A program made the position numbers and the translations under genes. From positions 1-5,091 of the forward strand of contig JABZJR010000053.1 in NCBI GenBank assembly GCA_015257705.1: DNA of 5,091 nt. Direction: 5' to 3'. The notes beneath the pieces were generated by a model. That model worked only from the letters and a program-made list of their open reading frames with translations, ran no database searches and was not told the origin of the DNA. Below are positions 1 to 4,761 of this stretch, one piece after another. The stretch is from Nanosynbacter sp. Its GTDB lineage: Bacteria; Patescibacteriota; Saccharimonadia; Saccharimonadales; Saccharimonadaceae. Within the stretch, counting starts at the first letter, position 1, and each line of letters starts with the position of its first letter.

Positions 1-730
1 TTACAGTAATAGTAACTGTGTAGTTGCCTTCTTTTGCGTAAGTGTATTGAATTTCTGATGAGTTAGTTGTCTTGATGTTGTTATCACCAAAGTTGTATGT
101 GTAGCTGGTGATAGATGCGCCATCCTTAGCAGTTGCCTTAACGCTGAATTTGAAGGTGTTACGAGAAATTTCAGTTACTTGCAAAGCGTCACATGTTAGG
201 GCAGGCTTTGCTGGAGGTGTTGTTGGGTTACCCCAAACTGGGTTACCACAGTCTTTAATCACACCAGTGATAAATGAGCCGTTATTGTCAAACCATGCGT
301 AAATATTGTAGCTCTTAGGTCCGTCAACGAAGCTCTGACCAGTTGTGTATTGATAGTAGGTATATCCGTTTGAAGTCTTGTAGCTACGTTGTGGCTGAGG
401 CTGACGAGTACCAGCTTTAGACTGTACGGTTATAGCATTTGTGGCTACAACACGACCGTCAACTGTAATGTTACCATTTGCGTCAACTACACCTTCACGC
501 ATGTTTGAGCCACCCTGAACCATAGTTTCAGTAACGTACCACTCTTTGTATAGTTCTTTAATTTCTGTACGGCTGTATGCTGTTTGCAATTCTGACATAG
601 AATGTGTACCACAGTATACAACGTTAAAACTGTTACAGCCGGCAGCCTGTGAAGGTGATGCCAACCAGATTCCACCGAGCATAGCAAATCCCAAAGAGAT
701 AGCGATGCCGATTTTCTTAAATTTGTTCAT
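1..730 (-). CDS. Secreted PKD-domain surface protein, N-terminal part (C-terminus beyond left edge)
   Basis: The frame is open from an ATG at 728-730 to the window edge, giving 243 residues with no stop. Residues 1-29 form a Sec signal peptide: a basic start (NKFKK), a hydrophobic stretch at 7-24, and a likely cleavage site after SQA (27-29). The mature part has four cysteines (32, 40, 161, 180), which may form disulfides outside the cell. Residues 205-243 match the PKD fold: YNFGD at 212-216, then the YTYAKEGNYTVTITV closing strand. A proline-rich linker lies at 169-177. PKD domains usually act in surface binding or as spacers, so I infer a cell-envelope or secreted protein, perhaps used in host contact. 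The sequence resembles a paralogous family I recall from Saccharibacteria. All six Arg codons are CGT, and the promoter and SD are strong, which suggests high expression. The specific role and ligand are unknown. Confidence 0.88.
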   Translation of the reverse strand, partial: MNKFKKIGIAISLGFAMLGGIWLASPSQAAGCNSFNVVYCGTHSMSELQTAYSRTEIKELYKEWYVTETMVQGGSNMREGVVDANGNITVDGRVVATNAITVQSKAGTRQPQPQRSYKTSNGYTYYQYTTGQSFVDGPKSYNIYAWFDNNGSFITGVIKDCGNPVWGNPTTPPAKPALTCDALQVTEISRNTFKFSVKATAKDGASITSYTYNFGDNNIKTTNSSEIQYTYAKEGNYTVTITV

Positions 731-735
731 AAAAA

Positions 736-742
736 CTCCTCT
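736..742 (-). promoter_or_regulatory. Ribosome binding site of the PKD-domain gene
   Basis: On the minus strand the sequence reads AGAGGAG, followed by five T/A bases and then the ATG at 730. This strong SD site fixes the start codon. It contrasts with the three genes in the window that lack any SD. Confidence 0.85.
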
Positions 743-774
743 TTTCCAGCCCTATCTTCAGGCTTTATGTCCTC

Positions 775-803
775 ATACTAGCACAATCTTTATATTTTGT
801 CAA
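775..803 (-). promoter_or_regulatory. Sigma-70 type promoter of the PKD-domain gene
   Basis: The minus strand has TTGACA at 803-798, a 17-bp spacer, and TAGTAT at 780-775. TGC immediately precedes the -10, making it an extended -10. Transcription should begin near 768, giving a leader of about 38 nt that contains the SD. The remaining gap to the divergent DHH gene (804-920) is very AT-rich, and I see no further gene in it. Confidence 0.85.
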
Positions 804-920
804 TAATAATTTATAAAAATGTTTATGTTTTTTCGATTGTGCAGTATTTTTAATAGTCCACCACATATTATACCACTTATATAATTAAAAACAATATATT
901 ATATTAGAGTAAAAATCATT

Positions 921-929
921 TGTTATAAT
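921..929 (+). promoter_or_regulatory. Extended -10 promoter of the DHH gene, leaderless
   Basis: TGTTATAAT is a perfect TGn plus TATAAT extended -10 element. No good -35 stands 17 bp upstream (atatta at 901-906), which extended -10 promoters can tolerate. The hexamer ends at 929 and the ATG is at 937, seven bases later, so the expected transcription start falls on or next to the start codon. There is no SD. Confidence 0.75.
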
Positions 930-936
930 AAATAAT

Positions 937-1926
937 ATGCTAGATACAGCTAAACAATTCATTCAATCCGCAAACAATATAGTTATTATTCAAGCCGAAA
1001 ATCCCGACGGCGATAGCCTGGGTTCAAGCTTGGCGCTAGAAGAAGTCTTAAGTGACCTAGGGAAGACTGTCACTTTATATTGTCCAGTAGATATACCGAA
1101 ATATCTTCATTATATTAGCGGTTGGGATCGAGTGCAGAACGACTTTCCGTTTCAAGCCGACGCCGCGATAATTGTCGATACGAGCGCGGATATCCTTCTT
1201 AGCAAGGTATTAGAAACTCCTGGAGCGCGACATTTCTTGGAAACGCACCCAACTCTGGTTATTGATCATCACACAGCCGAATCGACACTCAGCTTTGATC
1301 ATATTATGTTATCAGAAACCGTCGTGGCGACCGGGGAATTGCTATATAAACTGTTCAAACATTCCGGCTGGAAGATAAATCCTCAGGCGGCCGAAAATTT
1401 GTTGATAGCTATTATGAGCGATAGTCTGGGGCTTACTACGCAAAACACCACAGCTCAGACTTTTCATGCGGCAGGAGAACTTACAGAGCTGGGCGCTTCC
1501 AACGCGGAAATTGAAGAGCGACGACGCGAATTTATGAAAAAATCGCCAGAAATTTTGGCGTACAAGGGTAAATTGATCGAGCGAATCGAATATTTATTAG
1601 ACGGGCAATTGGCGCTGGTGCACGTGCCGTTTGAGGAAATCCAAGTCTACAGCGACGCCTATAACCCCGGCGCGCTGATTGGCGACGAACTGCGGTTGGT
1701 TGAAGGCGTGGCGCTTAGTTGCGTTATTAAAACTTACCCTGACGGCAAATTGACTGCGCGCCTACGAGGTAATTTACCAATTGCCGACACCGTGGCTGGC
1801 TACTTCGGTGGCGGTGGCCATCCGTATGCGGCAGGATTCCGTGTATATGAAAATTATGATGAAATCGTAAGGGAATTAGTTACAGCGACAGATCAAGCAC
1901 TCAAAAACGATACAAGCGCTTCATAG
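937..1926 (+). CDS. DHH/DHHA1 family phosphoesterase (NrnA-like)
   Basis: This 329-residue cytoplasmic protein has the full DHH plan and the usual NrnA length. Motif I is NPDGDSLGS at 22-30, motif II is VDTS at 80-83, the name-giving DHH is at 110-112 (VIDHH), and motif IV is around D162 (MSDSLG). The DHHA1 nucleic-acid-binding signature GGGGHPYAAG is at 291-300. Relatives are Mn-dependent phosphoesterases that degrade nano-RNAs and often dephosphorylate 3'-phosphoadenosine 5'-phosphate. No PAS or membrane segments are present, so it is not GdpP, and it lacks the extra domains of RecJ. The histidine normally four residues before the first motif-I aspartate is Ala20 here, which may alter metal binding or substrate range. 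The start is set by the -10 element seven bases upstream. A partial copy of its C-terminal tail lies at 2761-2832. Substrate assignment is inferred. Confidence 0.9.
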   Translation: MLDTAKQFIQSANNIVIIQAENPDGDSLGSSLALEEVLSDLGKTVTLYCPVDIPKYLHYISGWDRVQNDFPFQADAAIIVDTSADILLSKVLETPGARHFLETHPTLVIDHHTAESTLSFDHIMLSETVVATGELLYKLFKHSGWKINPQAAENLLIAIMSDSLGLTTQNTTAQTFHAAGELTELGASNAEIEERRREFMKKSPEILAYKGKLIERIEYLLDGQLALVHVPFEEIQVYSDAYNPGALIGDELRLVEGVALSCVIKTYPDGKLTARLRGNLPIADTVAGYFGGGGHPYAAGFRVYENYDEIVRELVTATDQALKNDTSAS

Positions 1927-1984
1927 TTAGCGCTGAACACGCCTAGCCTCCTATAAAAGGTTGATTTTCTCCTTTAGCTACGCT

Positions 1985-1998
1985 ATATAATATTATAT
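1985..1998. repeat. 14-bp perfect AT palindrome
   Basis: ATATAATATTATAT is its own reverse complement and contains TATAAT on both strands. It could be a symmetric -10 region or an operator half-site pair. It stands about 180 bp upstream of the CYTH start and no function is demonstrated. AT-rich palindromes arise fairly often by chance. Confidence 0.4.
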
Positions 1999-2158
1999 GC
2001 ATTCCAAGGAGCTTATAGGTAGCAAAGCCATACTTGATCTATCAGTTGGAGACTCCACATAAGTGACCATTAGTAACAAAAAAAATACCAGCAAGTATAG
2101 TCAGAATTCGTAACTTTAGTGAACTCTCAGCGTAATTTTTGGTAAACTAACTTAACAC

Positions 2159-2164
2159 AAGGAG
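2159..2164 (+). promoter_or_regulatory. Ribosome binding site that decides the CYTH start
   Basis: AAGGAG ends at 2164. An in-frame GTG at 2166 is only one base away, too close for initiation, while the ATG at 2175 is ten bases away. The ATG also puts the conserved CYTH strand (TEYEAKF) directly at the N-terminus, as in the family. Confidence 0.8.
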
Positions 2165-2174
2165 TGTGGCTACA

Positions 2175-2759
2175 ATGAAAACCGAGTATGAAGCCAAATT
2201 TGTCAATATAAACACCTCTGAAATCAGACAGAAGCTACGGTCTCTTGGTGGATCATGCGAAAAGCCTGAACGGCTAATGCGACGAGTAACAATTGATAGT
2301 CCTAAAATGAAGCAGAACAAAGGCTATTTGCGCGTCCGCGACGAGGGAGACCGTGTGACGATGACTTACAAGCAATTTAATAAATCATCCGTTGACGGCG
2401 CCAAAGAGTATGAGGTGAGCATTGATAATTTCGAGGAAACCATCGCTATCCTAGAAGCCGCTGGTCTACCATATACCTCTTTCCAGGAGTCCAAACGCGA
2501 AACGTGGCGACTGGGTGATGCTGAGATCGTCATTGATGAATGGCCGTGGCTGGCACCGTATATCGAAATCGAGGCGGACAATGAGTACATAGTCAGGGAG
2601 ACCGCCGAGGCTCTTGGTTTTTCGTGGGACGATGCGATTTTTGGCGATGTTATGGCGGCTTACCGAGCGCAATATCCCCACCTGGCTCCGTTCGACACTG
2701 TAGCCTCGATACGAAACGTCACCTTTGATTCGCCGCTGCCAGACATGCTTAAAGATTAG
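2175..2759 (+). CDS. CYTH-domain protein (class IV adenylate cyclase / triphosphatase-like)
   Basis: This 194-residue cytoplasmic protein opens with EYEAK at 4-8, the ExExK signature of the CYTH superfamily. Further tunnel residues expected for the fold are visible: R53 and R55 in LRVRDE, K66 in MTYK, E78 and E80 in KEYEV, K107 and R108 in ESKRE, D121 in VIDEWPW, and E131 and E133 in YIEIE. CYTH enzymes bind a triphosphate group in a beta-barrel tunnel with two divalent metals. Known members hydrolyse inorganic or thiamine triphosphate, or make cAMP (CyaB class). The sequence does not say which applies; in small-genome bacteria a triphosphatase is at least as likely as a cyclase. The stop is followed after one base by a fragment of the DHH tail, so this gene's end coincides with a recombination junction. 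Confidence 0.9.
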   Translation: MKTEYEAKFVNINTSEIRQKLRSLGGSCEKPERLMRRVTIDSPKMKQNKGYLRVRDEGDRVTMTYKQFNKSSVDGAKEYEVSIDNFEETIAILEAAGLPYTSFQESKRETWRLGDAEIVIDEWPWLAPYIEIEADNEYIVRETAEALGFSWDDAIFGDVMAAYRAQYPHLAPFDTVASIRNVTFDSPLPDMLKD

Positions 2760-2760
2760 C

Positions 2761-2832
2761 CTTGAAGAATATGACGAAGTTGTGCGAAAATTAGTTGCAG
2801 CAACAGATCAAGCTCTACAAACAGAATATTGA
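2761..2832 (+). pseudogene. Remnant of a DHH phosphoesterase C-terminus
   Basis: Read in frame from 2761, these 24 codons end in TGA and match the last part of the DHH protein. EEYDEVVRKLVAATDQAL aligns with ENYDEIVRELVTATDQAL at residues 305-322, and 14 of the 21 aligned residues from 305 to 325 are identical. Many codons differ silently (GAT/GAC, AGG/CGA, GCG/GCA, GCA/GCT, CTC/CTA), so this is a diverged copy and not a recent duplication. Upstream in the same frame, within the CYTH coding region, the similarity stops, and there is no start codon or SD. It is best read as the tail of a second or replaced DHH gene, left behind when the block carrying the CYTH gene entered. Confidence 0.85.
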
Positions 2833-2844
2833 TCCACTACGCTA

Positions 2845-3675
2845 TCAATATATATCTCTCAGGCCTGCTCTATCTAGTTGCTCTATCAAATCATCATTCA
2901 CATCAAATGCACCCTCAGACCATAGGGGACCGTTAACTTTTCTTCGTACCTCTTCTACTCGGTCCGATACACTAGGGTAACTAAACATTATTCTATCATT
3001 ATACGTCAGATAAGCCTGGAGAACTTTGCTTACGGCATAAGCTTGCAATTCAGAACGGAGGTTTACTTGATCGGATTTAGGGTCTATTTCCAAAACTGGA
3101 TTCGTGACACAATCATGCGCATGAGATGTCTCGTGACCCAACGTGGCGGTATTAACACATGCCAGTCCACTCTGAGCCACACTAATAACAGGGCGAAGAT
3201 ATACATAATGGCCCGTCCCGACGTCCCCCATTTCGTAAAAAGTAGTACTACAAAAACCGCCAACACCTGTTCTTTTTATTTTTGTGGGTGAATAGATATC
3301 TACATAAGTACACATTCTGGCGATACTTTCACTAGAAAAAGTATCGCTTATTCTATCTTTTTGCACTGGCATAAGAGATATCTGCCTTCCAGAAACAACA
3401 AACTCATTGCTCCCAATAAGTGGTATTCTATTTTTATCTGTCCAGTCTGGGTCAGGATGACTGTCTCCCAGCTCTTCACCTTTAACATATTTCATAGGCT
3501 CCAGCATTTGAGCTGTATCACATAACCCTAAGGCTAGATTACCCAGTTTATCAATTATCTCAGGCTCCTCTAAAGCACCTATCAACCTATCTTTCATATA
3601 CTTTAAAGAATCCAGTGTAATAGGCCTATCGTAGCTGAATATTGGCGGACGACGCACCTGCACTTTTTCTCTCAT
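2845..3675 (-). CDS. Putative HExxH zinc metallopeptidase
   Basis: This 276-residue protein contains HETSH at 181-185, the zinc-binding and catalytic motif HExxH, inside a hydrophobic-to-helical context (NTATLGHETSHAHD). A plausible third ligand is E209 in RSELQAYAVS, 24 residues after the second His; this arrangement is typical of gluzincin-type peptidases. I do not recognise the specific family. There is no signal peptide or membrane segment, so it should be cytoplasmic unless exported by another route. Residues 1-175 resemble nothing I can name, and they include cysteines 52, 122, 142 and 173. The C-terminal third is charged and helical. The ATG at 3675 is fixed by a consensus promoter seven bases upstream. 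Its 3' end lies 12 bp from the DHH remnant, and it is divergent from the structured gene at 3984. Arg codons are mixed, unlike the PKD gene. It could be a toxin-like effector or a regulatory protease; neither is shown. Confidence 0.75.
   Translation of the reverse strand: MREKVQVRRPPIFSYDRPITLDSLKYMKDRLIGALEEPEIIDKLGNLALGLCDTAQMLEPMKYVKGEELGDSHPDPDWTDKNRIPLIGSNEFVVSGRQISLMPVQKDRISDTFSSESIARMCTYVDIYSPTKIKRTGVGGFCSTTFYEMGDVGTGHYVYLRPVISVAQSGLACVNTATLGHETSHAHDCVTNPVLEIDPKSDQVNLRSELQAYAVSKVLQAYLTYNDRIMFSYPSVSDRVEEVRRKVNGPLWSEGAFDVNDDLIEQLDRAGLRDIY
3320..3347 (-). repeat. 10-bp perfect inverted repeat inside the metallopeptidase gene
   Basis: GCGATACTTT and AAAGTATCGC flank an 8-nt loop, forming a strong hairpin in the mRNA around codons 110-119. 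No T tract follows, so it is not an intrinsic terminator. It could be an internal mRNA structure or a chance repeat. Confidence 0.5.
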
Positions 3676-3682
3676 AGTTTCT

Positions 3683-3711
3683 ATTATATATTAAATATCT
3701 TATTTTGTCAA
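3683..3711 (-). promoter_or_regulatory. Perfect-consensus sigma-70 promoter of the metallopeptidase gene, leaderless
   Basis: On the minus strand TTGACA (3711-3706), a 17-bp spacer and TATAAT (3688-3683) match the consensus at all 12 positions. AGAAACT follows and then the ATG, so the -10 to ATG distance is seven bases and the transcript should begin at or next to the start codon. No SD is present. A fully consensus promoter suggests strong expression or the presence of a repressor. Confidence 0.88.
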
Positions 3712-3712
3712 A

Positions 3713-3750
3713 TACGAAGTCTTATCTGGTGACATAGCTACGACGTCTTA
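3713..3750. repeat. Tandem direct repeat between divergent promoters (possible operator)
   Basis: TACGAAGTCTTA (3713-3724) and TACGACGTCTTA (3739-3750) share 11 of 12 bases with a 26-bp period. They lie just upstream of the metallopeptidase -35 and 25 bp before the -35 of the divergent gene. That position fits a regulator controlling both. The rest of 3751-3774 holds nothing I recognise. Confidence 0.45.
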
Positions 3751-3774
3751 GGCTCTGATAGGACTAGGTTAGAG

Positions 3775-3803
3775 TTGACTTTTTAATATAAGTGTGATAT
3801 AAA
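3775..3803 (+). promoter_or_regulatory. Sigma-70 type promoter of the structured-leader gene
   Basis: TTGACT (3775-3780), a 17-bp spacer and TATAAA (3798-3803) are preceded by TGA at 3795-3797, giving an extended -10. Transcription should begin near 3810, immediately before the first hairpin of the leader. Confidence 0.78.
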
Positions 3804-3811
3804 TAACACCA

Positions 3812-3983
3812 GCTTTTGTCGACAAGTCGAGCAAATCCTTGTCCGAAAGCGTACTTTGACAGACAGTTATATACAAGGTGAGTTTTTATTCCTCTTACAA
3901 AAAATAGAAAAGAGGCATGAAATCTCACCTTGTGACAAAACGTCACTTAACCATCCAGGGGGTGAGAAGACAGGAAAGAGATC
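3812..3983 (+). promoter_or_regulatory. Structured 5' leader with alternative pairings (candidate riboregulator)
   Basis: About 170 nt separate the predicted transcription start from the ATG at 3984. Hairpin 1 spans 3812-3850: GCTTT pairs with AAAGC, and GACAAG (3821-3826) with CTTGTC (3838-3843). Hairpin 2 is a perfect 10-bp stem, ACAAGGTGAG (3873-3882) with CTCACCTTGT (3924-3933), enclosing a 6-bp inner stem CCTCTT (3891-3896) with AAGAGG (3910-3915). GTGAC (3932-3936) with GTCAC (3942-3946) overlaps the outer stem by two bases. The CTCACC arm (3924-3929) could instead pair with GGTGAG at 3961-3966, just before the SD. The layout resembles a switch that exposes or hides the translation start. 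I recognise no known riboswitch class. The structures are predicted by eye. Confidence 0.6.
3972..3978 (+). promoter_or_regulatory. Ribosome binding site of the structured gene
   Basis: AGGAAAG, with its AGGA core at 3972-3975, lies eight bases before the ATG at 3984. GAGA (3978-3981) can pair with TCTC (3987-3990), placing the start codon in a five-base loop. This supports the chosen start and suggests structural control of initiation. Confidence 0.65.
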
Positions 3984-4622
3984 ATGTCTCGACAGGGAAA
4001 AGACAACACTCTGAAAATTAGCGGAAAGACTTTTGTCTTCAAGGAGAGCGACATCAAGCTCTTTCGTAACCTAAAGAATGCCATCGATGGTCTGGATCGC
4101 GCATTACAGAAGTCCGGCAAAATTGCGAGGGAAGAAGCCGTTGCCGGCATGGTTGAAAGATATCTCTCAATCATGTCTATTCTGTACGACATCTTGACTT
4201 CATCACTAGACGTCAAGAATCACTCTGTTCGCAGAGTGACAGATGCCTCATACGCAGCAAGACAGCAACTCCTTGCTGTGTTCGTTACAGCAGGATCCAC
4301 AGACAGGACTCAGCCATGGCTGGCCTGGGAGGTTATGGTACAGTACAATTGTCTTGCGCTGCACCATGGTAAGATGATGAGGCGCCTAAACGGCGCGATC
4401 ATCACTGCCTTGAAAAAGGCAGTGTGCGCCTTGGAAGAACGTAGGAGGGGAGTGGAAGATCTCGGAGACTATCTTGTCGAGATCGTTATACCTGCAATGC
4501 AAGTGAGGGCAAATACCCATATCTTGCTCGACGAGTCCGACAATCTCCAGCTGGGGGAGCACCAAATCTCCCAGCTACATCAGCTACTCGGGAGGGTTAA
4601 AACCCTCCTAGAGTGGAACTAA
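3984..4622 (+). CDS. Unrecognised helical protein encoded by a hairpin-rich mRNA
   Basis: I do not recognise this 212-residue protein. It has no signal peptide, no convincing membrane segment and no catalytic motif that I can name. Most of it reads as amphipathic alpha helices, for example 18-44, 47-75, 85-102, 127-150 and 152-172. It is rich in Lys/Arg (a cluster ERRRG near residue 153) and Leu. The last 25 residues (HQISQLHQLLGRVKTLLEWN end) form another likely helix. The composition fits a small cytoplasmic binding or regulatory protein, but no function can be assigned. The SD, an uninterrupted frame of 213 codons and the hydrophobic periodicity support translation. What is odd is the nucleic acid: the frame carries a run of perfect inverted repeats (see the hairpin entry), so the RNA itself may have a role. 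It is divergent from the metallopeptidase and has its own promoter and terminator. Confidence 0.7.
   Translation: MSRQGKDNTLKISGKTFVFKESDIKLFRNLKNAIDGLDRALQKSGKIAREEAVAGMVERYLSIMSILYDILTSSLDVKNHSVRRVTDASYAARQQLLAVFVTAGSTDRTQPWLAWEVMVQYNCLALHHGKMMRRLNGAIITALKKAVCALEERRRGVEDLGDYLVEIVIPAMQVRANTHILLDESDNLQLGEHQISQLHQLLGRVKTLLEWN
4026..4613 (+). other. Array of strong hairpins within the coding sequence
   Basis: Perfect or near-perfect stems follow one another along the frame. AAGAC/GTCTT is at 4026-4039. CCGGCAA/TTGCCGG is at 4114-4147. TCTTGAC/GTCAAGA is at 4192-4218. An 8-bp stem with loop TTCG is at 4220-4239. A 10-bp stem with one G-U is at 4252-4281. GATGAT/ATCATC enclosing GCGCC/GGCGC is at 4373-4403. 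A 9-bp stem with loop GAAA is at 4403-4424. GATCTCG/CGAGATC is at 4458-4484. AGCTGGG/CCCAGCT is at 4549-4576. GGAGGGT/ACCCTCC with loop TAAA is at 4591-4608. Palindromes CCATCGATGG (4081-4090) and CAGCCATGGCTG (4311-4322) lie between. The stems hardly overlap, as in a folded RNA. Whether the transcript is an mRNA with selected structure, a dual-function RNA or both is open. Confidence 0.65.
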
Positions 4623-4631
4623 TCTTCCGAC

Positions 4632-4682
4632 GGGAGAAATGGCAGGCGGCGTTTTGTAATAATACTGTCTGTCATTTCTTCC
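4632..4682 (+). other. Long 3'-UTR hairpin
   Basis: Ten bases after the stop codon, 4632-4645 pairs with 4669-4682 over 14 bp including two G-U pairs. Four further pairs (4646-4649 with 4665-4668) extend the stem towards a 15-nt loop. No T tract follows, so it is probably not the terminator. It continues the structured character of the upstream gene and could protect the 3' end or be processed to a small RNA. Confidence 0.65.
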
Positions 4683-4694
4683 TTAAAATTATTA

Positions 4695-4716
4695 AGTCCC
4701 AACTGGGGCTGTTTTT
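4695..4716 (+). terminator. Rho-independent terminator of the structured gene
   Basis: AGTCCC and GGGGCT form a 6-bp stem (one G-U) around the loop AACT, followed by GTTTTT. It lies 10 bp before the cysS -35, separating the two transcription units. Confidence 0.75.
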
Positions 4717-4725
4717 ATATCAATT

Positions 4726-4754
4726 TTGAAAAACTGACCAGAGTAACGTACAAT
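4726..4754 (+). promoter_or_regulatory. Leaderless sigma-70 type promoter of cysS
   Basis: TTGAAA (4726-4731), a 17-bp spacer and TACAAT (4749-4754) lie just before the start. The seven bases AGAACTA then lead to the ATG at 4762. There is no SD, so the transcript should start at or next to the start codon, as for the DHH and metallopeptidase genes. Confidence 0.82.
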
Positions 4755-4761
4755 AGAACTA

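Larger units (their letters stand above)
1927..2174 (+). other. Intergenic region between the DHH and CYTH genes
   Basis: I see no gene in these 248 bases and no convincing terminator for the DHH gene. AGCGCT at 1915-1920 could pair with AGCGCT at 1929-1934 across the stop codon. AAAGG (1956-1960) and CCTTT (1971-1975) form a weak stem without a following T tract. A possible promoter has TTGATT at 1961-1966 and TATAAT at 1986-1991, but its 19-bp spacer is long. A second weak candidate is TGGTAAACT at 2140-2148, close to the CYTH gene. An A8 tract lies near 2080-2087. Confidence 0.5.

Noticed and set aside
1951..1980. Possible terminator after the DHH gene (AAAGG/CCTTT)
   Set aside because: The stem is only 5 bp, the loop is 10 nt, and no T tract follows.
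2166..2174. GTG at 2166 as the CYTH start, three codons upstream
   Set aside because: It is one base from the AAGGAG, which leaves no room for initiation. The ATG at 2175 has workable spacing and fits the family's N-terminus.
3043..3291. Plus-strand frame within the metallopeptidase gene
   Set aside because: It is antisense to a gene with an HExxH motif and a consensus promoter, and its translation has no recognisable domain.
3812..3983. Known riboswitch, tRNA or T-box in the leader
   Set aside because: I saw no T-box sequence, no tRNA cloverleaf or CCA end and no recognisable class-specific core, so I call it only a candidate structured leader.
3917..4021. A 34-residue leader ORF starting with ATG at 3917 and overlapping the start of the 3984 gene
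   Set aside because: The AAGAGG before it is only one base from the ATG, too close for an SD, and the peptide has no run of a single amino acid as in attenuator peptides.
3947..4216. An 89-residue minus-strand frame opposite the structured gene
   Set aside because: It overlaps a plus-strand frame that has a promoter, SD and terminator. No SD precedes it, and it looks like the antisense shadow.
3984..4622. Horizontal transfer of the structured gene from base composition
   Set aside because: Its GC content in sampled stretches (about 43-57%) overlaps that of the DHH gene, so composition alone gives no support.
3984..4716. Reading the whole hairpin-rich region as a large non-coding RNA with no protein
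   Set aside because: A 213-codon frame with an SD and helical hydrophobic periodicity is unlikely by chance, so coding is retained and a dual role is proposed instead.
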